The notes under the pieces: model-generated | What the model was told of the DNA's origin: nothing | The model's input: only the letters and a program-made list of their open reading frames with translations | The model's database searches: none | Position numbers and translations under genes: made by a program | DNA from: Emydura subglobosa | Lineage: Eukaryota; Chordata; Testudines; Chelidae | Assembly: GCA_007922225.1 (NCBI GenBank) | Contig: ML680053.1 | Location: 719,434-783,433, forward strand | Length of the DNA stretch: 64,000 nucleotides | Reading direction: 5' to 3' | Shown: positions 53,398 to 64,000 of the stretch, piece by piece | How the letters are laid out: every line of letters begins with the position of its first letter | Position numbering within the stretch: position 1 is the stretch's first letter

Positions 53398-54625
53398 TAT
53401 GGTATATGAAGAGTGACTGAAAAGATTGGGACTTGTGACAGGGGGCTTGGAAGACTTGGCAGCTTAGTGGTTAGACTGCTTGGTTTTCATCCCCCTGCTT
53501 GGTCAAGAAGCCTCAGTCTTTAAGGCCAGGGAGGGTAGGGGAACCTGGGTCTTCCTCTCCACCTGGTCTCAGCTCAGGGCATCAACCCTTGAACAGGAGA
53601 TGGCACTCCTAGCAGGGAGTCTAAATCCACTGCCCTGGGTTACTTCCTACCAGTGTCTGTTCAGTTTGGGGTGTGGCAGCTCTAGTCCCATTCAGTGGGT
53701 GGCGTGCGTCCCGTAGTGCCCTCTCGTGGATCTCGGGCCGTGCCCTGCCACGGTCCCAGGCTCCTTTGGGTGGGACAGCTGCAAGCTGGTGGGACCAAGC
53801 CACCCAGCCTCAATGCTTGAGGCTTCTATGTCTCCTCCACAGTCTCCCGGATTTGGGGAGGCAGTGCTGACTCTCAGGCGCTGCCTTGGCCAGCGGGCTA
53901 GTGTCCCTTCCCCTCAGGTATGGAGGCAGCTAACTCCCGTCTCTGTGCCAGTCAGCCCTGAGCTGAGCCCAGCTCTCCCCTTTTCTCCCCCCTCCAGACC
54001 TGGCATTGGCTGCAGGTGTAACAGGGCAGGGCTAGCTGGGCCCAAAGACTCTCTTTAACCCCGGCTATGCTGGCGGGCCGTTTCTCTGCTTCATCACAGG
54101 ACTGTTTAGTTAAGAGAGGGGATAAATAAGAAGAGAAAATAATGAATGGGATAGAGAATGTAAACCATGTGCTCCTATTTAGCCTTTCTTATAATACAAG
54201 AATAAATGGGCGCCAACTGACATTGAAAGGCAGGAAATTTAAAATGGACAAAAGACAATATTTTGCTGCACAATACTTAACTAACCTGGGGAACTCACCA
54301 CTGCATGCTCTCAATGAAGGCAAAAGCTTAGCAGGATTCTGAAAAGGATTTGGCATTTATACAGATAAAGAGAATCCACAGTCATACTAGACACGATACA
54401 ATATTTTTGTTTAGAACGGATATAAAGCCTCATGCTTGGTGAGATAAACTAGCCACTAAACGATGGAGGTTAGGAAGAAATTTCCTCTATGGACACATTA
54501 TTTTATAATTTTTCACTACAGGGTTTCCTTACAAATTTCCTGTGGAGTAGCAGTCACTGTCAGAGACACAAGACCAGAGGGACCATTGTTTTGGTCTGGT
54601 CTGGCAATTCCTATGTTCCTATTCT
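53398..54625 (+). mobile_element. CR1 LINE split by a probable solo LTR
   Basis: CR1 pieces 53398-53433 (gagtgactgaaaagattggg) and 54099-54625 (actgtttagttaagagaggg, ataaataagaagag, ggaggttaggaagaaatttc, ctggtctggcaattcctatg). They join as gattgggactgtttag, the uninterrupted CR1 reading. Confidence 0.75.
53434..54098 (+). mobile_element. Probable solo LTR (665 bp)
   Basis: Starts TGTGACAGGG and ends ATCACA; TGTGA/TCACA are inverted. The 5-bp duplication ggact is exact (53429-53433 and 54099-54103) inside a CR1. The sequence is GC-rich and non-coding. TG...CA ends and a 5-bp duplication fit a Gypsy- or ERV-type LTR left after recombination. A polyadenylation signal is not obvious. The orientation is assumed. 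Confidence 0.65.
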
Positions 54626-55254
54626 ATCTCCATGGGACACACCAGACGGTGGCATTGTAGTTCCATGGATTGAAGCATGTGTTTAGACTTTAAATAGCAA
54701 TATCTGAAAATACGGGCTTCTGGAACAGAGTGTGGTTAGTTTTGGATCTGCTGAGTGTGGTAGAATATGTTATGACCTGGTGTTTGCAAGGCACTTTCAG
54801 TGCGTTTTGCTCTGTACCCTGCTCGGCTACGGCTTTGTACCTCATGCACGGCCATGCGTAAAATGTAATACTGTCCTGAACTAATGAAGGCTATCCCAAT
54901 AAGGAGAAGTAGCACTCTGCTTCTCAGGTCCAGAATTCAGTAAGATACTGTGTGGCAGCCCTGGAAATGAAATGAAATGAAATCTCATTTAGATCAGACA
55001 GTGAAATGCTTGTGCTGATTTTCCACTAGCAGCAAGACTATACCTGGGAATCAAATGGGGAACCCAGTTTTGAGATGTCAGCTCCTATGGAAAATACATC
55101 TAAACTGGCATTTACCTGGGTGTCAATTACTTAAGTGTCAAATCTGAGAGTTAGATTAGATTTACTAGTAAGGAGCAATCCTCACACAGAGTTGTTGGTT
55201 CCCTGTCCCGGGGCCTCAGCCTCACACGCAGCTCATGGCAAACATGATCTTTAC
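54626..55254. other. Unassigned sequence
   Basis: No gene. (GAAAT)n-like run at 54966-54984 (aaatgaaatgaaatgaaat). Confidence 0.45.
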
Positions 55255-55257
55255 TTA

Positions 55258-55527
55258 GCCCTGGTCTACACTACAAACGTGTGTCAGTAAAACTACATCA
55301 CTCAGGGGTGCGGAAAATCCAAGTGACAGTTATACTGACCAAATTCCAGGTGAAGACCGCACTGTGTTGACAGGAGGGCTTCTCCCACCGACACAGCTAC
55401 AGCCTGTCGAGGAGATGAAGTACCTACACCAATGGCAGAAGCTCTTCCGTCGGCATAGGTAGCATCTCCACTAAGCACTACGGTGACACAGCTGCACCAG
55501 TGCAGCACTGTAAGTGTAAACAGCCCC
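55258..55527. mobile_element. PIF/Harbinger-like MITE (270 bp)
   Basis: Left end gccctggtctacact; right end agtgtaaacagcccc. TTA is duplicated outside (55255-55257 and 55528-55530). The interior matches the copy at 3886 (cactcaggggtgcggaaaa, cttctcccaccgacacagct). Confidence 0.75.
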
Positions 55528-55569
55528 TTAATCTGCTTGGTGCATCCCCAAAGCTCACAGTTTTAACAC

Positions 55570-55795
55570 CCAGGGTAATTAACCCTAGGGACAAGTTGCC
55601 TAGGAATGGGGTGAATTCTCTGTCACTTTGAATCCTTTACATCAAGCTTGGATGTCTTTCTAAAAGAGACATGCTATCTTAACACACGTTAATGAGCTTG
55701 AGGCAGAACCACTGGGTGAAATGGCCTGGGTAATGCAGAAGGTTAGTCTAGATTATCACAATGCTCCCTTTGGCCTTGGAATCTATGAATCTCAG
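55570..55795 (+). mobile_element. CR1 LINE 3' fragment
   Basis: End of ORF2 and tail (caagcttggatgtctttcta, gttagtctagattatcacaa, ccttggaatctatgaatct). Confidence 0.7.
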
Positions 55796-56005
55796 CTGTT
55801 CTTCCTGAGGGTCTGCCTTCACTTCAGGGTTAGCCTGGACTTTGATTTGTAATCCCCTTCCTGTTCACACACTAAACCCCCTCACCTGAGTTTGGGGCTT
55901 TCAATCCAGACTAGCTGGCCTGGCTGGATGATGGGTTATAACTTGGTTGCTGCTTTCACTCAGGCCGGTAATCTGCCCACTTTGGAGTGAGGACACAGGC
56001 TAAAC

Positions 56006-56480
56006 CAGGGGTTCCCAACTTTTTTGACTCGAGGGCCACAGTTATCATTTTTACAGCCCGTTAGGGCCACCGGATTGTGCCAGCCGTCCCACCCCACCGC
56101 CACTGCAGTCAGACGGAAGGAGTCCTCGCTGGTCTCCCGTCCCCCTGGCTGCAGCAGGGAAACCACACACGTCCTGTAACTACATGCGCTTCACCTGTTC
56201 CCCAGTGGCTCCCTTCTGTAGCCAGGTGGACAGGAGATTAGCGCTACCCTCCCTCTGGCTCCAGCAGGGCCCCCAGTGCTGATGGACCCAGGTGGAGTGC
56301 TTTGGCTTGCTTCCTGCTACGGCCAGGGGGAAGGGAGCATCTTGTAGCCTCACAGCAACATGCTCTGCTTGGGTCCTGAGATAGCAGCTCCCTTCTGCAG
56401 CCATTGGGAGGGGAGCGGTGGGCCACTTTGAAAGATTCCACGGGCCACTTAGCCCCTGGGCCATGGGTTGGGAACCACTG
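56006..56480. mobile_element. hAT-type non-autonomous element (475 bp)
   Basis: Ends caggggttcccaac and gttgggaaccactg are inverted at 13 of 14. The 8-bp duplication ggctaaac is exact (55998-56005 and 56481-56488). The interior is GC-rich with duplicated 'ggctcccttctg'/'agctcccttctgcagcc' words. Minus-strand frames are compositional. No transposase. Confidence 0.9.
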
Positions 56481-56488
56481 GGCTAAAC

Positions 56489-56936
56489 CATTCGAGGGCT
56501 GATAGTCCTCCTATTCTGTCCCACAATGCGCCCCAAGTGCCCCAAAGGACAGGCAAGTTCTCCCGCCATTCACTGGGAAAGACTCAGAGAGCGGCTCAGC
56601 GTACTGCACCATACGGATCCATGGCATGTGCCCCCAGAAGTCCTAGGTACACTCGTGGACCAGTGCAGCACCAGTGAGGCTGCAGTAACTCGGGTGGGGA
56701 TTTGCAGTGTGGCTGCTCACGCTGGACCAGGCTGATCTGGGTGCGCAGAGCCAGGTGCTGCTCACCCATGCCAACTCTGCAGGGAAGACGTACTCCGACT
56801 CTCTAGCTCCCAGAATGGCTGAAAGGCTAATAAATCTGTGATGCTTGGTGTCCTCGCAAAGGGCCTCCAAACCCCTGTAACTTTGGGCACGTTCAGATCT
56901 GGATCTGAATTCAGATCCCAAGCGTGTGGAAACACC
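56489..56936. other. Unassigned sequence
   Basis: Nothing recognisable. Confidence 0.4.
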
Positions 56937-56937
56937 A

Positions 56938-57020
56938 CAGAATCATAGAAATGTAGAGCTAGAAAGGGACCTTAAGAAGTCATTAAGTCCAGCCCCGTGT
57001 GCTGTGGCAGGAGCAAGGAT
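56938..57020 (-). mobile_element. CR1 LINE 3' end
   Basis: Tip gaatcatagaaatgtagagc, then gaaagggacctta and agtccagccccgtgtgctg. 3' UTR only. Confidence 0.75.
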
Positions 57021-58765
57021 TGACCAAGGATCACTCCTGGCGCTGAAAAGAGGTGACGGAAATCCGTGGGACTCCCAGGAGACAAGGAGGAGGAACTGAT
57101 GAGGATGATGAAGAATGATAATTTTAGAGCACTCGCACGTATGTTAGGCTCTCCAGTTGACTAAACATCATTTCAATTAAGGCATGTTTAAGGCCTGCTT
57201 TCCAGCACACCAGAAACTTGAGTTTCCTGGATGGATTTGCCGTAGCGATCATGTGACACCCCCTACGCCAGCTTCCAGCAGTGAGTTCTGTTCCACAGAG
57301 CAAAGCACATGCAAATCTGCATACTCGATGCATTGTTTCTGTGAATACTTGCCTGTCTCACAACTGGCCAGATGCAGTCAGTAACCTCCCTTTCTAAACA
57401 CGACCCGATCCGTGGGTGGAGACCATGGGCACAGAAACCCCTGAACAAACACTTGTTCAAAGAAGGTGAACAGCACTGGGGAGTGTGGGCACACTGTCCT
57501 AGGGGTGGCTTTCCATGATTTAATGCTGGCGCATTAATAATACAGCCTCAGATAAGGTATGCTAAGGGGTGCTGAGTCCAGCTGACTTTATTTGGCAAAA
57601 TGAACGTGGGCTTTGCCATGCAGTGTAATGATACGATTCCACGTATCCGCTAGAGGTCTCCCATGCTGACCAGGGAACACGCCCTGTCTGGAATGCTGGG
57701 CAGCTGTCACCTGTCTTGAATGCAGCATGACCGATCCGTTGTCCACTGTCACAGCCCGCTATAAGCAGCCCGGGCCACAGGGTTGAGCCCTGGGCTGAGG
57801 CCAGGTGGCTGGTGGGCACGCTCGTTGCATGTGGTCGGGGAGCAGCTGGGTCTCATCAAGAGATCGGTGAGATGTTATTGGAAGGGCAAACCGGGCTGCA
57901 TAGTCCAGGGTGCAGACAGGTTCACAGCCAGGTGTCAGTCCAGGGGAGAAAGGCAGTAGGTGAGCAGGCAAGGCGCAGGGACAGGCTGGTCAACACAGGG
58001 AGCCGGCAGACCCAGGGACAGGATTGGTAAACTTGGGTTCTGGCAAGTCGGAAGGCTGGCTTGGATGAGCAGGAGTTTGGTTCCGGGAGACAAGGGGTGT
58101 GTGGACAGCAATAGGCTTGAGAGACTAGTTGTTCAGACAAGGGGTGTGGTAGATACAGGAAGCTTTACACTAAGAGTCCTGTGTGTGGGGTATCAGCTGC
58201 AGTTTTCTCACCTGAGTTTATAAGGTGACGATGCATATGGTAAACTCTGACTTGACAAATCCCCCAGGCCTGGCTTTTAGATCCATGCCACCAAACAGCA
58301 ACGCAGCACAGCCACGGCAATGGCTCATGCAATAGAATCTGGGGCAATTTTCTTTTCAAAGCATACCCTGTCTTTTCTTTGTTACTATTATAGTTCATTT
58401 AGATTATTATCCATTATTATTTAGTTATGTCACTCCAACAAAACAGACACTAAGGTGACGGCGCTATAGAAGCCCCTAATACAGACGGATGGAGTGTGCT
58501 CTTTTCCTGGGGGAGGAATGCTGACTGGCCCTGAAGGGCAGATGACCTGCTTGGTGCACAGTGCAAACATGGGACACGAGTCACTCGTGCTGTTGCAAGG
58601 AGGTTAAAAAGCGATGAAAGGTTCAGACCGTGCTTCTGGCTATGTCCCAGTTCTTTCATCTATAGACTGGGATTAGTAAATCTTCCTCCCCTTGCCAGCA
58701 CTTTGGGAGGCTTCACGGAGGCATGTTTCTTGCGTCATTTGCACTGCAGCTTGCTATCGCATTTC
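57021..58765. other. Unassigned sequence
   Basis: No gene or repeat recognised. Overlapping frames at 57.8-58.2 kb on both strands are unsupported. Confidence 0.4.
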
Positions 58766-58769
58766 AATG

Positions 58770-58930
58770 ATAGTTAGGCACTTAAATACCTTTGAGGATC
58801 TGGACCTTAAACTCTCAGTGCCCAAGTTCCCAATCTGTACGATGGGGATCGTTACCCATAAAGATTATCAGATGCTCAGATACGACAGTAATGGTGTCAT
58901 AGCGGTGCTCAGCTCCAATAGGTAATGGGA
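58770..58930 (+). mobile_element. Foldback half plus SINE fragment
   Basis: 58770-58810 repeats the foldback core (gttaggcacttaaatacctt, tgaggatctgg) seen at 18163. 58815-58930 is a diverged MIR-like SINE body (caatctgtacgatggggatc, cagatgctcagatacgac). Confidence 0.45.
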
Positions 58931-59525
58931 GCTTGAGCTAAATACAAGCAGTGATGCATAGGTGTGAAACATAGTGTAGCAACCCAAGATAATAAAAGAC
59001 GGTCTCTGGAACGGGAAGGTGGATTCAAAAACACTTTAATCAGCTTTATCAGACAGATATGGATCTCCAAATAAATAGATTTAACAAAACAAAAACAAAA
59101 CCTGGGATAAATACCTATACCAAACAATCTGAAAATCCCCCAAAGCAATTTCCGGTCAGTGTACATGTCAGTGCTACGTGCACCATCCTTGTATGGACAT
59201 AGAAGAAATGGCTCCATTTTCCCTTTGGGAGATACTCCCTCCTGTGAATATAGTCAGTAGATATGATGTAAGATATGTATATGGATATATATATATGCCA
59301 GCATAATAATGTGCTAAAGAGCTACCTTAGTGCATTGTTTAGGTCTCAGTCCCAGAGAGATGAGAACTTCAGAGAGGACTGAGGAACTACATCTTTGCAG
59401 GCTATGTTAGCAAGGGAATGTCTCTTTTCAAACAGAGGTCATTGACTTGTAAGTGTAAGCCAAGGGAGGATGTCCAATCTGTGTGGCGCCCAGGGTTGTG
59501 GCAGCTCACCAGGCTCCCAGGTGCC
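58931..59525. other. Unassigned sequence
   Basis: No gene. Short (AT)n at 59288-59297. Confidence 0.4.
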
Positions 59526-59527
59526 AC

Positions 59528-59608
59528 AGCTAGGGCTCAGTCCATCTGCCACTGAACTCAATGGGAGCTTTGCCATTGATTTCGATGGGAGTAGGATCAG
59601 CCCCCTAA
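59528..59608. repeat. Short foldback element
   Basis: Centre aatgggagctttgccattga, flanks ctagggctcagtcca and ggatcagcccc. Palindrome class, diverged. Confidence 0.45.
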
Positions 59609-60595
59609 TTTGCATATAAATTAACATAAAATTTGAATAGAAAATAAGTACAACCATAGCATTTGCCCCGATCATCCTGGATCAAGGACGAGAAATTGCT
59701 TGTTGCTGCCAGCAGTGCAAACCTGCTGTTGATCAGCTTAGTCCTCACCCAGCTGCACAGGGAGAGTGCGGCTGGGTGCCACGTTATATGACACCATGGG
59801 CTGCATCAGCCTCTGCACATACCTTGGGTACCCCTGGTATAAAGGGTTTCCCTGTACCCCAAGTAGTTGTGCTTAAAGTTTCCTGACAGTTCCTAAGAAA
59901 TAATATAGAGCAGCAGGGACTTCCAGGCCATTTTGACTGGGATGGGAGATGGGGTGGGAAGTAAAGGAGCATCATCTTAAAGCTCACAGCCGCACCACAG
60001 CTGCAGCACTATGGTTGGGAAATGCTGAATTTTTCACGGCTCCACAGATAGACGCAGAGCCATTTATTGCTCATTTTGATGCCTTTAACTGCTTTTGGGT
60101 TCCCCAGAATTTTAAATTGGCATTAGAACTGAATTGAGATGGATTTGGTGATTTAAGACAACCTCAATAACCCAGGAGCCTGCCTGATATGTCTGAGGCA
60201 GTGCTAACCCCTTTGACCCTCACATGAGTGCAATAGGAAATACAGGTGCTGTGCACTCCTGAAAACCAGGTCACTTATTTACCTCAACATGGATTTGGGT
60301 ACTCAACTTTAGGCACGCAAGTTTGAAAATTTTCAGCTTTACCGAAAGTAGTTTCAATTAAACTTCTGGTTGGAAAATTAGAAAGATTTAAAAGCTTTCA
60401 GAGAACTCAGCCTCCTTAAAATTTGGAAGTAGCTGAAACTGATTCATGTAGGGGAGGGCAAGCTTTCATAGTGTAAGGTATGCAAAAAATATGTACCTCT
60501 TCAATACATGGGCTCCCTTCTGACCTGCCTAGTAGAACCACATCCCTAAGATTATGCAAGAGTCTAAGCTGGCTTTGGTAATGTACAAGCTTTAG
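59609..60595. other. Unassigned sequence
   Basis: No gene or repeat recognised. Confidence 0.4.
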
Positions 60596-60599
60596 TCAA

Positions 60600-60962
60600 T
60601 AAACCAGATTCAGATCTCTTTTATACTGATAGTGTCATTGCTCTGGATTTATACTGGCATTATTGCTGTCAATGTCTGGCTACCATGTGGAAGACTGGGC
60701 TAACAGATTAAGTCCCATTCTACCGGCCAATCAATACAAGGAACTGTTTCTGCTGCCCTCTCATATTCTGAAGTCCTCAGAGGACTTTAGGTGACATTCA
60801 TTTTGTTAAGCCTCTTTACCCGCTATAATAGGAGGCATATAGGCACTGAACAGACTATGGCTCTGCTTCTCCTTTCAGCCACGCTGGTGTAAATCTGCAG
60901 TACCTCCATTGATTTCAGTAGGTTTGTTCTGGATTTACACATTTGTAACTGAGAGCAGAGTA
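60600..60962. repeat. Two diverged foldback fragments
   Basis: 60600-60680 (ttcagatctcttttatactg, ctggatttatactggcat) and 60885-60962 (ctggtgtaaatctgcagtac, ctggatttacacatttgtaa) belong to the 'tttacactggtgtaaat' palindrome class seen at 20308. Confidence 0.45.
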
Positions 60963-61435
60963 TGTGCCTCTTGCTTTGCATTGTATCACCTATGTGCTCT
61001 GAGAGGCGTAGGGGGGCGAAAAAGGTGCATAAAGGAACCTACTAACAATAAAAAAGTGACAATGGTGCCTGGCTAAACCTCAATGGCGGGGGAACGTTCT
61101 TGTATGGTGACAGGAGCAAAAGGTGTGTTTGTTTTTTTTCCAAACTTTTTTTGTTTTGCTCCTTTTCCACATTAGAAATATCAAGCATATCAAATCTTGT
61201 CATCTCTGTTTTGTTGCTGGTGGTCTCCTTCAAGGACTAGAGAACTGGAGTGGGAGCTTAGTTGTCTATCAGTTGAAGATGGAGGATGAAGGTCTGAATC
61301 GTTCACGGGGAGAACTGTTCTCCTTATTCTTTGTCAGGAGTGTGAGTTAAATAAGTAGTATGTAAAACAAAGGAAATGTAAAGCATTGTAAACAGTTGAA
61401 CTAAAAATCATTTTGTTCCTAAAGTGCAGACCAGG
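60963..61435. other. Unassigned sequence
   Basis: T-rich run at 61129-61140. No gene. Confidence 0.4.
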
Positions 61436-61439
61436 CTTT

Positions 61440-61572
61440 AGGACCCTGACTGAGCCAGGAAGCTAAGCATGTGACCTAACTTTAAGAACACACAGAGTTC
61501 CACTGAAGGAAGTAGGGCGACTCACGGGATTCAAGTTTGGCCTGTACTTAAACTCCTGGCTGAATTAGGGCC
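61440..61572. repeat. Foldback MITE, diverged
   Basis: Left ggaccctgactgagccagg, right ctggctgaattagggcc. The centre contains ctaactttaagaacacac. An imperfect palindrome overall. Confidence 0.45.
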
Positions 61573-62355
61573 TAGGTCAATCTGTAAAGGGGCAACATCC
61601 CTTTGAGATTTGCCAAAATGATGATTTGTGGAATTATAACATCACTAGTTCTCCAGACTGCCAAGAAACCTACCAGCTAAAACAGAGATTCAAGAGCTGA
61701 TTTTTCTAAAGTAATATAGTTTGTTTGTATTTTAGACAAAACAAATGCTTTGTATATCATGCTGCTTAAAAAGAAAACAATGGTAATTTTCTCTCTTTGC
61801 AGGTCTCCTTTAAGATGATAATGGTAGAAGGTACAAGACTCCGGTACTGTTTCACTGTTAGCCCATGATCCTGGCTATCGATACAAAACCGCTGGGAATC
61901 AGAGCACCTATTTTCTCTCTTCACGGTGCATGAGGTCTGAAGCATCCCGCCTGTCTTCTCCTCCTCCTTTTGCACATCTGAAATCTTTGATGAGTAGGAG
62001 ACAAGGGATTGACTCCCACAACCCATCTCTTGGAGCATTCCAAAGGGTGTCACATCCATGGTTATAGCTGTGTTTCGGACTTAGATCTGTTGTCATTGCT
62101 GGTTTGATTGCTTGAGTTTTTAGTTTACATCCATCTTTCTTTACTTTTATTGCTGTGCGAGTTTATTTAATAATGCAATTTCTTCATATATATATTTGTT
62201 TTGGTTTTTTACAAGTTCTTTGCTTCTTTCTCTGGACTCTCTGTCATCTTAAGCCCTGATGTTTGGGCTCTGAAGATGTTCCAGTGACCTATATGAGAAG
62301 AGAAGATAGATGGATATTCACTACAGATAACTCTCTGAAACTTGCCTTATTGGGA
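61573..62355. other. Unassigned sequence
   Basis: No gene or repeat recognised. Confidence 0.4.
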
Positions 62356-62359
62356 ATGT

Positions 62360-62560
62360 AATAATAATAAATAATTATTATTTGTATTACCATGGCACCA
62401 GGATCCCTAGTTGTGGACCAGATCCAATTGTGCTAGGTGCTGTACAAATCCAGAACAAAAAGAGAGCATTGTCTTATACTTACAATCTAATTGTAAGACA
62501 AAAGACAGATGGGGGAGTTCAATGAAACAATGAGACCACTAATATTGCACCTCCCTTCCT
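62360..62560 (-). mobile_element. tRNA-derived SINE tail with (AAT)n end
   Basis: Starts in (AATAAT)n, then ttgtattaccatggcacca, ccaattgtgctaggtgctgt, acaaatcc, acttacaatctaattgtaag, gggggagttcaatgaaacaa. The reverse of the main SINE tail. The AAT run is its 3' microsatellite. Confidence 0.75.
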
Positions 62561-62599
62561 GAAAGATCCTAAAGGAGAAGGCTTTGCAAATGACAGATT

Positions 62600-62700
62600 A
62601 TAGAAGAATAGTTCCTTCCACTTGAGAGTGAAATTCTATAACTTGTTTTATGCAGGAGGTCAAATTAGGGTGATCATAGTGATCCCTTCTGGCCCTAAAA
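62600..62700 (+). mobile_element. CR1 LINE 3' end
   Basis: gcaggaggtcaaattagggt, gatcatagtgatcccttctg, gccctaaaatctatgaa. Confidence 0.7.
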
Positions 62701-62711
62701 TCTATGAAGTT

Positions 62712-62780
62712 ATGGACTTGATCCTGCAGTCTGTGCTCAGGCAAACCCCCCAGACTTCAGTGGGAGCATTGTCTGAATAA
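62712..62780. repeat. Short foldback element, half preserved
   Basis: gatcctgcagtctgtgctcagg with ccagacttcagtgggagcat. A palindrome class related to those above; the right arm is diverged. Confidence 0.35.
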
Positions 62781-62994
62781 AGACAAATATCTCCATGGAG
62801 CACATCGTCTCTGAAATTCAGCCATCCATGGGGCAGGGTCGTGGCATTCAGAACCCAGTGTGGGGAGAAAGATGGTTAATGAAAACCAGAGCTAAACCCC
62901 TGGTCTGTGCCATGGGATCTTTACAATCCATGCTAAACAGAGGATGTTTACATCTGTAAAGTCTCACCAGGGAGACCTGCGGATAGTGAACTTA
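62781..62994. other. Unassigned sequence
   Basis: Nothing recognisable. Confidence 0.4.
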
Positions 62995-63062
62995 CATTAT
63001 TATTATTATTATCTATTTATTTGCATTAGCGTGGTGTCCCATCAAGCCTGACTCCACAGAGC
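62995..63062 (-). mobile_element. SINE 3' end with (TTA)n
   Basis: (TTA)6 at 62995-63012, then tttgcattagcgtggtgtcc. Only the extreme tail of a reverse SINE. Confidence 0.5.
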
Positions 63063-63558
63063 ATGGGTGTTTCAAACCCGACGGTCAAATCCTGAAACCA
63101 TCCCTGCTGGGGTAATTTTAGGGGCTTTCCACATCAGTTTCCCATTATGATTATGAGTTGGAACCGCAAACCCAAAATAAAAAAAGACCTTACCCCCTGC
63201 CCAAAAGCTACAGGGCCCAAAATAAGAGAAAGGCATAGGGTTAGATAAGAGATGAGATGGAGAGAAAACCAGCACCCCAGGAGTCCTCATGGTGTTACCT
63301 TTTTCTTCCTATTTTTAACCATAGCAATGGAGGCCATGCGTGATTGTCATGGATATAAGACTACAGGGCTCCCTAAATCCCAGATCTCTAGACTCCAGCA
63401 TATATAGAAAGCTGCTGCCCACAAATACACTCTCAGTAAGAAACAATCACATCACCTCAACACCCATCCTCCAGCAGCTCCCCAGTCATTCCAATTTAAA
63501 TCCTTCCATGGAGTTACTCCAACCAGTTCCAAGGCTCTTGGGAGGAAGGGCAGACTTG
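63063..63558. other. Unassigned sequence
   Basis: No gene or repeat recognised. Confidence 0.4.
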
Positions 63559-63561
63559 AAG

Positions 63562-63815
63562 CAGCGTGGCTAGTGGTGAGAGCACTGCACTGGGACTCAG
63601 AAGACTTGAATGCTGTTCTTGCTCTGCCACTGATTTGCTGTGTGACCTTGTTCCAGGCCGTTTCTCATCTCGGTGCCTCTTTCTCCTCTCACTCTTAGTT
63701 CTGGCTTGTCTACCTAGACTATAAGCTCTTAGGGGCAGGGACTGTCTCTTACTATGCATATACTATACGTAGCATAATGGAGCCATGATCTCAACGGAGG
63801 CCTCTATGCTAAAAT
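63562..63815 (+). mobile_element. tRNA-derived SINE, nearly complete
   Basis: Head gcgtggctagtggtgagagc, actgggactcagaagacttg; body gctctgccactgatttgctg, tgtgaccttg; tail gactataagctcttaggggc, gtagcataatggagcc, aaaatacaac. Confidence 0.8.
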
Positions 63816-63834
63816 ACAACTAATGAAAAATAGC

Positions 63835-64000
63835 ATGACTGTCAGGAGATGTGCTTTCAATTTATGCCCAAGATTTCCTGTGTAATCTCTGGCAAATCAC
63901 ACAACCTCTCTAAAGTATTTGGTTTCTCAATCTGTGAAATGGGGATAAATAGTTCTCATCTACCTCTGAAAGGTATTGTGCAGTTTAATTAGTGAGGGCC
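63835..64000 (+). mobile_element. SINE, cut by the window edge
   Basis: Body (ctgtgtaatctctggcaaatc, caatctgtgaaatggggata) and the MIR-like end. It follows the previous SINE by about 20 bp in the same orientation. The tail may continue beyond the window. Confidence 0.65.

Overview
This window looks like non-coding nuclear DNA from a reptile, most likely a turtle (a crocodilian is the main alternative). The basis is the repeat mixture. There are about twenty CR1-type LINE fragments with the typical 3' ends, many copies of one tRNA-derived SINE family whose tail carries the words 'actgtaagctctttggggcag' and 'cctagcacaatgggg', many short foldback (MITE-like) elements, and several hAT-type elements with clean 8-bp target duplications. 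The host call rests on remembered repeat character, not on a search. I could not support any host protein-coding exon, rRNA, tRNA or CRISPR array. Most long open frames are decayed LINE reverse transcriptase or GC-rich frames that stay open by composition.

Layout. 1-5 kb: a Harbinger-like MITE, SINE and CR1 ends. 5.4-7.6 kb: a 2.2-kb CR1 on the minus strand. 9.5-9.9 kb: two SINEs. 11.2-12.3 and 15.1-16.3 kb: CR1 on the minus strand. 16.3-22 kb: mostly unique AT-rich sequence. 22.3-23.9 kb: two CR1 fragments, one split by a hAT element. 24-25.5 kb: an unresolved LTR-like and GC-rich stretch. 26.9-28.6 kb: a CR1 split by a MITE and an 818-bp GC-rich hAT element. 30-34 kb: MITEs and SINEs. 34.2-36.2 kb: an old SINE broken by an LTR-type insertion, a CR1 and a MITE. 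40.2-40.8 kb: nested MITEs. 42.8-43.3 kb: two hAT elements back to back at one target. 43.4-44.3 kb: a CpG-rich island. 45.8-48.4 kb: a CR1 split by a different LINE. 50.4-50.9 kb: a GC-rich repeat. 52.3-54.6 kb: two CR1 copies, one split by a probable solo LTR. 55-64 kb: MITE, hAT, CR1 ends and SINEs.

The most interesting object is the 1,154-bp insertion at 34252-35405. It starts TG, ends CA and is flanked by CTGCC duplications. It has 29-bp direct repeats near its ends, a minus-strand CCAAT/GC-box/TATA arrangement, a 75-bp minisatellite containing an assembly gap, and a 282-codon minus-strand frame. That frame encodes an acidic, proline-rich protein with three DLEELP units exactly 16 codons apart that differ only at synonymous positions. 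I do not recognise it. The insertion junctions give a relative history: CR1 and SINE copies came first, and hAT, LTR, Harbinger-like and one non-CR1 LINE insertions landed inside them.
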